From assembly GCA_023415035.1 (NCBI GenBank), contig JAEZLX010000142.1, positions 1 through 11,089 of the forward strand: a DNA stretch of 11,089 bases, in the 5' to 3' direction. Of the stretch, positions 7,960 through 11,089 are shown one piece after another. The first letter of the stretch is position 1, and every line of letters begins with the position of its first letter. Made by a program: the position numbers and the translations under genes. Below the pieces are notes generated by a model that was given only the letters and a program-made list of their open reading frames with translations, made no database searches and had not been told where the DNA came from. This stretch comes from Pseudomonadota bacterium. GTDB taxonomy: Bacteria; Pseudomonadota; Gammaproteobacteria; Burkholderiales; Burkholderiaceae_C.

Positions 7960-8550
7960 ATGTCCGCTGATTTTGCCCCCACCAACCTGACCGATCACTT
8001 TCTGATTGCGATGCCAGGTCTCAGCGACGATCTCTTCGGTCGCAGCGTGGTTTACATGTGCGAACACAGCGAGCGCGGCGCGCTCGGGCTGGTGATCAAC
8101 AGGCCCTCGGACATCATGATGCCGCAGCTGTTCGACAAGCTGGACATGCAGCTCAAGCGCGATGACCTGCGCGACCTGCCGGTGTTCCAGGGCGGTCCGG
8201 TGCAGACCGAGCGCGGCTTCGTGCTGCACGAGGCCATCGACGCCGGCGAGGGCGAAACAGTCTATGCATCGACGATGTCCATTCCCGGCGGGCTGGAGAT
8301 GACCACCTCGCGCGACGTGCTCGACGCCATGGCCAGCGGCGCCGGCCCGCGCCGCGTCTTCATGTCGCTAGGGTATTCGTCGTGGGGCAAGGGCCAGCTG
8401 GAGTCCGAGATCAGCGAGAACAGCTGGCTGACGGTGCCGGCCAACCACGAACTCATTTTCGACACACCGGTGGACCAGCGGTACGAACGGGCGATGGCGC
8501 TGCTGGGTCTGCAGTCCTGGATGCTGTCGCCGGATGCGGGACATGCTTGA
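7960..8550 (+). CDS. yqgE: YqgE/AlgH family protein (UPF0301/DUF179)
   Basis: A 196-residue soluble protein of the YqgE/AlgH family. Its biochemical role is not settled; the P. aeruginosa homologue AlgH is linked to alginate regulation. Family motifs run through the whole length: DHFLIAMP (12-19), SVVYMCEHSERGALGLVINRP (29-49), VFQGGPVQTERGFVLH (75-90), GYSSWGKGQLESEISENSWL (138-157) and a C-terminal ALLGLQSWMLSPDAGHA. Length is close to the roughly 185-residue norm, and no signal peptide or membrane segment is seen. The ATG at 7960 fits the family start, in which the HFLIAMP block lies about 10 residues in. The purine-rich GAAGG at 7955-7959 abuts the ATG with no spacer, so it is a poor ribosome site, and a leaderless mRNA is possible. 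It is the first gene of the plus-strand run, 78 nt ahead of ruvX, a pairing common in proteobacteria. Confidence 0.93.
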   Translation: MSADFAPTNLTDHFLIAMPGLSDDLFGRSVVYMCEHSERGALGLVINRPSDIMMPQLFDKLDMQLKRDDLRDLPVFQGGPVQTERGFVLHEAIDAGEGETVYASTMSIPGGLEMTTSRDVLDAMASGAGPRRVFMSLGYSSWGKGQLESEISENSWLTVPANHELIFDTPVDQRYERAMALLGLQSWMLSPDAGHA

Positions 8551-8583
8551 GGGTACCTGCACGCTCGACCGCTGCGCGGGGCT

Positions 8584-8614
8584 GGTCCGCCTTGGGGGGG
8601 GCCGTTGGCGGACC
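8584..8614 (+). repeat. Inverted repeat/possible RNA hairpin in the yqgE-ruvX gap
   Basis: GGTCCGCC (8584-8591) and GGCGGACC (8607-8614) are perfect reverse complements, giving an 8-bp GC-rich stem with a 15-nt loop that holds the G-tract. No T-run follows, so it is not a canonical intrinsic terminator. It lies 14 nt before the earlier of the two candidate ruvX ATGs and 4 nt before the possible ribosome site at 8619-8622. It could slow transcription, stabilise an mRNA end or modulate ruvX translation; that is inference. Confidence 0.5.
8594..8601 (+). repeat. Homopolymer run of eight G
   Basis: Eight consecutive G lie in the loop of the inverted repeat in the yqgE-ruvX gap, noncoding if ruvX starts at 8629 or 8632. 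Such runs are prone to slippage during replication and to sequencing error. A length change here would alter spacing only, not a reading frame, because it is also upstream of the in-frame TTG at 8605. Confidence 0.6.
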
Positions 8615-8628
8615 GTTCGGGGTGTCCG

Positions 8629-9030
8629 ATGATGGAGGTGTCTGCGTCGTGCCAGACCTTCCTGGCATTCGATTTCGGGCTCAAGCGCACGGGCGTGGCC
8701 AGCGGCAACCGGCTGACCCGGACCGCGACGCCGCAGGCCACCATCAACGCCGAGGGCGATGCGCGTTTCACGCAGATCGCCGCCCGGCTCAAGGAGTGGC
8801 AACCCGATGCGATCGTCGTCGGTGTGCCCTTCCACCCCGACGGCGCGGCACACGAGAACACGCGGCGGGCGCAGAAGTTCGCCCGCCAGTTACGCGGGCG
8901 CTTCGGCCTGCCGGTGTTCGAGGTGGATGAACGCTACAGCACGACCGAGGCGCACAGCCTGGGCGCGCGCGACGCCGATGCCGCATCGGCCTGCGTCATC
9001 CTGGAACAGTTTCTGAGGCAATTGCCATGA
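8629..9030 (+). CDS. ruvX: RuvX/YqgF family, putative pre-16S rRNA nuclease / Holliday junction resolvase-like
   Basis: About 133 residues with an RNase H-like fold typical of YqgF/RuvX, which is implicated in 5' maturation of 16S rRNA and was earlier proposed to be a Holliday junction resolvase. Expected acidic positions are present: D15 in LAFDFGLKRTGVASGN, D100/E101 in VDERYSTTEA, and D117 in DAASACVILEQFL; VVGVPFHPDG supplies the central strand-loop. Length is normal for the family (about 135-150). The start is uncertain: adjacent ATGs at 8629 and 8632 are both in frame; GGGGTG at 8619-8624 is a weak ribosome site that suits 8629. A TTG at 8605 would add 8 residues but lies at the edge of the upstream inverted repeat, so I prefer 8629. 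The stop overlaps the pyrR start as ATGA (9027-9030). Confidence 0.92.
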   Translation: MMEVSASCQTFLAFDFGLKRTGVASGNRLTRTATPQATINAEGDARFTQIAARLKEWQPDAIVVGVPFHPDGAAHENTRRAQKFARQLRGRFGLPVFEVDERYSTTEAHSLGARDADAASACVILEQFLRQLP

Positions 9031-9557
9031 CCCATCCCATTCAGTTACAGGATTCGCTGCACGTGGACGCCGAGCAGCTGTACCAGTCCCTGCTCAAGGG
9101 CGTCCGTGGCCTGATGGCCAGTGCCGATGCGCCGCCACGGCTCGTGGGCATCACGTCCGGCGGCGCCTGGCTGGCCGAGCGCCTGCAACGCGACCTGGGC
9201 CTGGAGGGCGAGGCGGGTGTGATCACCTCGTCGATGCACCGCGACGACTTCGCCAAGCGGGGCCTGTCGGTGTCGGCGCAGACGCGCCTGCCGTTCGAGG
9301 TCAATGGCGCGCATGTGCTGCTGGTCGATGACGTGCTGTACACCGGCCGCACGCTGCGCGCGGTGCTCAACGAGCTGTTCGATTACGGCCGCCCGGCCTC
9401 GGTGCGGCTGGCGGTGCTGGTGGACCGCGGCGGACGCGAACTGCCGGTGCAGGCCGATTTCGCGGCCGCGAGGGTGAGTCTGCCGGTGAGCCAATCGCTG
9501 GAGCTGGTGCGTGATGAAGGCGGGCGCCTGCGCTTCGCCGTGGAAGAAAGGGCATGA
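9027..9557 (+). CDS. pyrR: PyrR, pyrimidine operon regulator / uracil phosphoribosyltransferase-like
   Basis: A 176-residue type I phosphoribosyltransferase. The PRPP-binding motif VLLVDDVLYTGRT occupies residues 97-109 and is nearly identical to that of Bacillus PyrR; GITSGGAWLAERL, HRDDFAKRGL and the C-terminal LAVLVDRGGRELPVQADF are further PyrR blocks. Bacillus PyrR is a bifunctional UPRTase and mRNA-binding attenuation protein; proteobacterial members next to pyrB are thought to regulate or salvage, but RNA binding is not established here. The PRPP-loop region equivalent to TRG of Bacillus (GIKTRGIYLAKRL) reads SGG. The start at 9027 is supported by TGAGG at 9014-9018 (8-nt spacing) and the ATGA overlap with ruvX. 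It overlaps pyrB in the same way (9554-9557). No pyr-type leader with competing hairpins is apparent, since the gene follows ruvX directly. Confidence 0.93.
   Translation: MTHPIQLQDSLHVDAEQLYQSLLKGVRGLMASADAPPRLVGITSGGAWLAERLQRDLGLEGEAGVITSSMHRDDFAKRGLSVSAQTRLPFEVNGAHVLLVDDVLYTGRTLRAVLNELFDYGRPASVRLAVLVDRGGRELPVQADFAAARVSLPVSQSLELVRDEGGRLRFAVEERA
9542..9552 (+). promoter_or_regulatory. Ribosome-binding region deciding the pyrB start
   Basis: The purine-rich GGAAGAAAGGG lies within the pyrR 3' end. GGAAG (9542-9546) is 7 nt before the ATG at 9554, and AAAGGG (9547-9552) is 7 nt before a second in-frame ATG at 9560. Both starts are therefore served; they differ by two residues (Met-Asn). Confidence 0.45.
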
Positions 9558-10519
9558 ACATGACTCGGGGCAATCCCCAGCTCAACCGCAACGGCGAGCT
9601 GATCCACCTGCTGTCGACCGAGGGGCTGTCGCGCGACATCCTCACGCACATCCTCGACACGGCGTCGAACTTCGTCAGCGTCAACGACCGCGAGGTCAAG
9701 AAGGTGCCGCTGCTGCGCGGCAAGAGCGTGTTCAACCTGTTCTTCGAGAACAGCACGCGCACGCGCACCACCTTCGACATCGCCGCCACACGCCTGTCGG
9801 CCGACGTGTACACGCTGGACATCGCGCGCAGCTCCACGGCCAAGGGTGAATCGCTGCTGGACACCATCGCCAACCTCTCGGCCATGGCCGCCGACATCTT
9901 CGTCGTGCGCCACAGCGAAAGCGGCGCGCCCTATCTGATCGCCCAGCACGTGGCGCCCCATGTGCATGTGGTCAACGCCGGTGACGGGCGCCACGCGCAC
10001 CCGACGCAGGGCCTGCTGGACGCCTACACGATCCGCCATTTCAAGAAGGACTTCACCAACCTGTCGGTGGCCATCGTCGGTGACGTGGTGCACTCGCGCG
10101 TGGCGCGCTCCGACATCCATGCGCTGACGACCCTGGGCTGCCCGGACGTGCGCGTGGTTGGCCCGCGCACACTGGTGCCCAGCGACCTGTCGCAGCTGGG
10201 GGTGCGCGTGTGCCACACGCTGGAAGAGGGCATCAGGGACTGCGACGTGGTCATCACGCTGCGCCTGCAGAACGAGCGCATGAGCGGCGCGCTGCTGCCG
10301 TCGAGTCAGGAGTACTTCAAGAGCTTCGGCCTCACGCCCGAGCGCCTGCGCTGGGCCAAGCCCGATGCCATCGTGATGCACCCGGGCCCGATCAACCGTG
10401 GCGTGGAAATCGACTCTGCCGTGGCCGACGGTCCGCAGAGCGTGATCCTGTCGCAGGTGACCTTCGGCATTGCCGTGCGCATGGCGGTGCTGAGTATCGT
10501 CGCGGGGAACGAGGCATGA
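9554..10519 (+). CDS. pyrB: Aspartate carbamoyltransferase catalytic subunit (ATCase)
   Basis: A 321-residue ATCase catalysing condensation of carbamoyl phosphate and aspartate to carbamoyl aspartate, the committed step of de novo UMP synthesis in the cytosol. The carbamoyl-phosphate site FENSTRTRTTFD has S67, T68 and R69; HPTQGLLDAYTI (H149 to I160) and HPGPINRGVEI (from H276) are the other ATCase signatures, and ITLRLQNERM is present. Length is normal for the catalytic chain (about 310-330). No pyrI-like regulatory chain follows within the window. In many beta- and gammaproteobacteria this type assembles with a dihydroorotase-like PyrC' encoded just downstream; here the next gene is hisC instead, so a partner, if any, lies elsewhere. 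The start is at 9554 in ATGA overlap with pyrR, with ATG 9560 as the alternative. Translational coupling with pyrR is likely. Confidence 0.97.
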   Translation: MNMTRGNPQLNRNGELIHLLSTEGLSRDILTHILDTASNFVSVNDREVKKVPLLRGKSVFNLFFENSTRTRTTFDIAATRLSADVYTLDIARSSTAKGESLLDTIANLSAMAADIFVVRHSESGAPYLIAQHVAPHVHVVNAGDGRHAHPTQGLLDAYTIRHFKKDFTNLSVAIVGDVVHSRVARSDIHALTTLGCPDVRVVGPRTLVPSDLSQLGVRVCHTLEEGIRDCDVVITLRLQNERMSGALLPSSQEYFKSFGLTPERLRWAKPDAIVMHPGPINRGVEIDSAVADGPQSVILSQVTFGIAVRMAVLSIVAGNEA

Positions 10520-11089
10520 GCGAACAGGCGGTATCGGCCTTCTGGAGCCCCGCGATCCGCGGCCTGCACGCCTATGTGCCTGGCGAACAGCCGCAGGGCC
10601 AGGGCTGGATCAAGCTGAACACCAACGAGAGTCCGTACCCGCCCTCGCCGCTGGCGCTGGAGCGCATGCGCGCGGCGGTGGACGAGCGGCTGCGCCTGTA
10701 CCCGGACCCGCAGGCGCTGGCACTGAGGCAGACCATCGCGACCTGCCACGGCATGGGTGCCGACCAGGTGTTCGTGGGCAACGGCTCCGACGAGGTGCTG
10801 GCGCTGGCCTTCATGGCCCTGCTGCGCCACGGCAAGCCGGTTCTTTTCCCGGACATCACCTACAGCTTCTACCCCGTCTATGCCAATCTCTATGGCGTCG
10901 AGGCCGAACGCATTCCGCTCACCGACGCCTTCGAGGTGCGCGTGGCCGACTACGCGCGACCCAATGGTGGCATCGCGCTGCCCAACCCGAATGCGCCCAC
11001 GGGCGTGGCGCTGCCGCTGACCGCCATTCGCACGCTGCTGCAGGCCAACCCGGGGTCCGTGGTCGTGATCGACGAGGCCTATGTGGACT
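10516..11089 (+). CDS. hisC: Histidinol-phosphate aminotransferase (5' part, runs off the window)
   Basis: An open frame with no stop runs from ATG 10516 to the window edge (191 codons). The product is a fold-type I PLP aminotransferase of the HisC class, which converts imidazole acetol-phosphate plus glutamate to L-histidinol phosphate plus 2-oxoglutarate in histidine synthesis. Visible signatures: LNTNESPYPPSP (34-45), RLYPDP, GNGSDEVLALAF (88-99; phosphate-binding start), YSFYPVY (116-122), NPNAPTG (157-163, PLP-contacting N159) and VVIDEAYVD (D186, which pairs with the pyridine nitrogen, and Y189). The PLP-binding Lys lies beyond the window, as expected for a protein of about 350-360 aa. 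The start overlaps the pyrB stop as ATGA (10516-10519), with GGGGAA at 10504-10509 as a fair ribosome site. A broader-specificity aromatic aminotransferase of the HisC2 kind is the main alternative, and genome-wide copy number would help decide. Confidence 0.9.
   Translation, partial: MSEQAVSAFWSPAIRGLHAYVPGEQPQGQGWIKLNTNESPYPPSPLALERMRAAVDERLRLYPDPQALALRQTIATCHGMGADQVFVGNGSDEVLALAFMALLRHGKPVLFPDITYSFYPVYANLYGVEAERIPLTDAFEVRVADYARPNGGIALPNPNAPTGVALPLTAIRTLLQANPGSVVVIDEAYVD

Noticed and set aside
7083..7970. 295-codon plus-strand frame opposite the photolyase
   Set aside because: It is a shadow of the conserved FAD-binding and antenna domains; no motif and no ribosome site.
7926..7985. 20-residue N-terminal extension of the photolyase starting at 7985
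   Set aside because: The added residues do not resemble the family and would overlap the yqgE start; MKRYDKGLMWFRRDLR is the natural family beginning.
8605..8628. TTG start for ruvX at 8605
   Set aside because: The TTG lies at the right arm of the inverted repeat and adds residues not typical of the family; two ATGs at 8629 and 8632 fit better.
9383..10381. 332-codon minus-strand frame opposite pyrB
   Set aside because: It is antisense to a fully conserved ATCase; the His/Arg/Val-rich product shows no recognisable domain.

Overview
The window is GC-rich DNA, densely coded on both strands, with short gaps and no sign of a mobile element, phage, CRISPR array, tRNA or rRNA. Gene content and order (pilJ-chpA of the type IV pilus chemosensory system, a class I photolyase, then yqgE-ruvX-pyrR-pyrB) point to a betaproteobacterium, most likely Burkholderiales or Rhodocyclales. 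That placement is inferred from protein motifs and synteny, without any database search.

Layout: (1) Positions 1-6453, plus strand: the 3' end of pilJ, a methyl-accepting chemotaxis-like receptor, then a very large chpA/pilL hybrid kinase (2008 aa) carrying several phosphotransfer-like modules, a CheA-type kinase core, a CheW-like domain and a C-terminal receiver. Together they are the receptor and kinase of the Pil-Chp pathway that controls twitching motility and pilus-linked signalling. (2) Positions 6429-7925, minus strand: a deoxyribodipyrimidine photolyase whose 3' end overlaps the 3' end of chpA by 25 bp. (3) Positions 7960 to the end, plus strand: yqgE, ruvX, pyrR, pyrB and the first 191 codons of hisC. 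The last four genes are joined by three successive 4-nt ATGA overlaps, so they form a translationally coupled run combining rRNA or DNA-junction processing, pyrimidine control and synthesis, and a histidinol-phosphate aminotransferase-like enzyme.

The only gaps are 47 nt (pilJ-chpA), 34 nt (photolyase-yqgE, divergent) and 78 nt (yqgE-ruvX). The last holds a perfect 8-bp inverted repeat whose loop contains a run of eight G. No stretch above 300 bases lacks a gene.

This is mostly ordinary core-genome sequence, and I do not see a convincing new system. The points most worth a second look are hisC directly after pyrB, the mix of canonical and degenerate phosphotransfer sites in ChpA, a Phe where E. 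coli photolyase has the surface Trp of its electron-transfer triad, the yqgE-ruvX hairpin with its G-tract, and a possible leaderless yqgE transcript.
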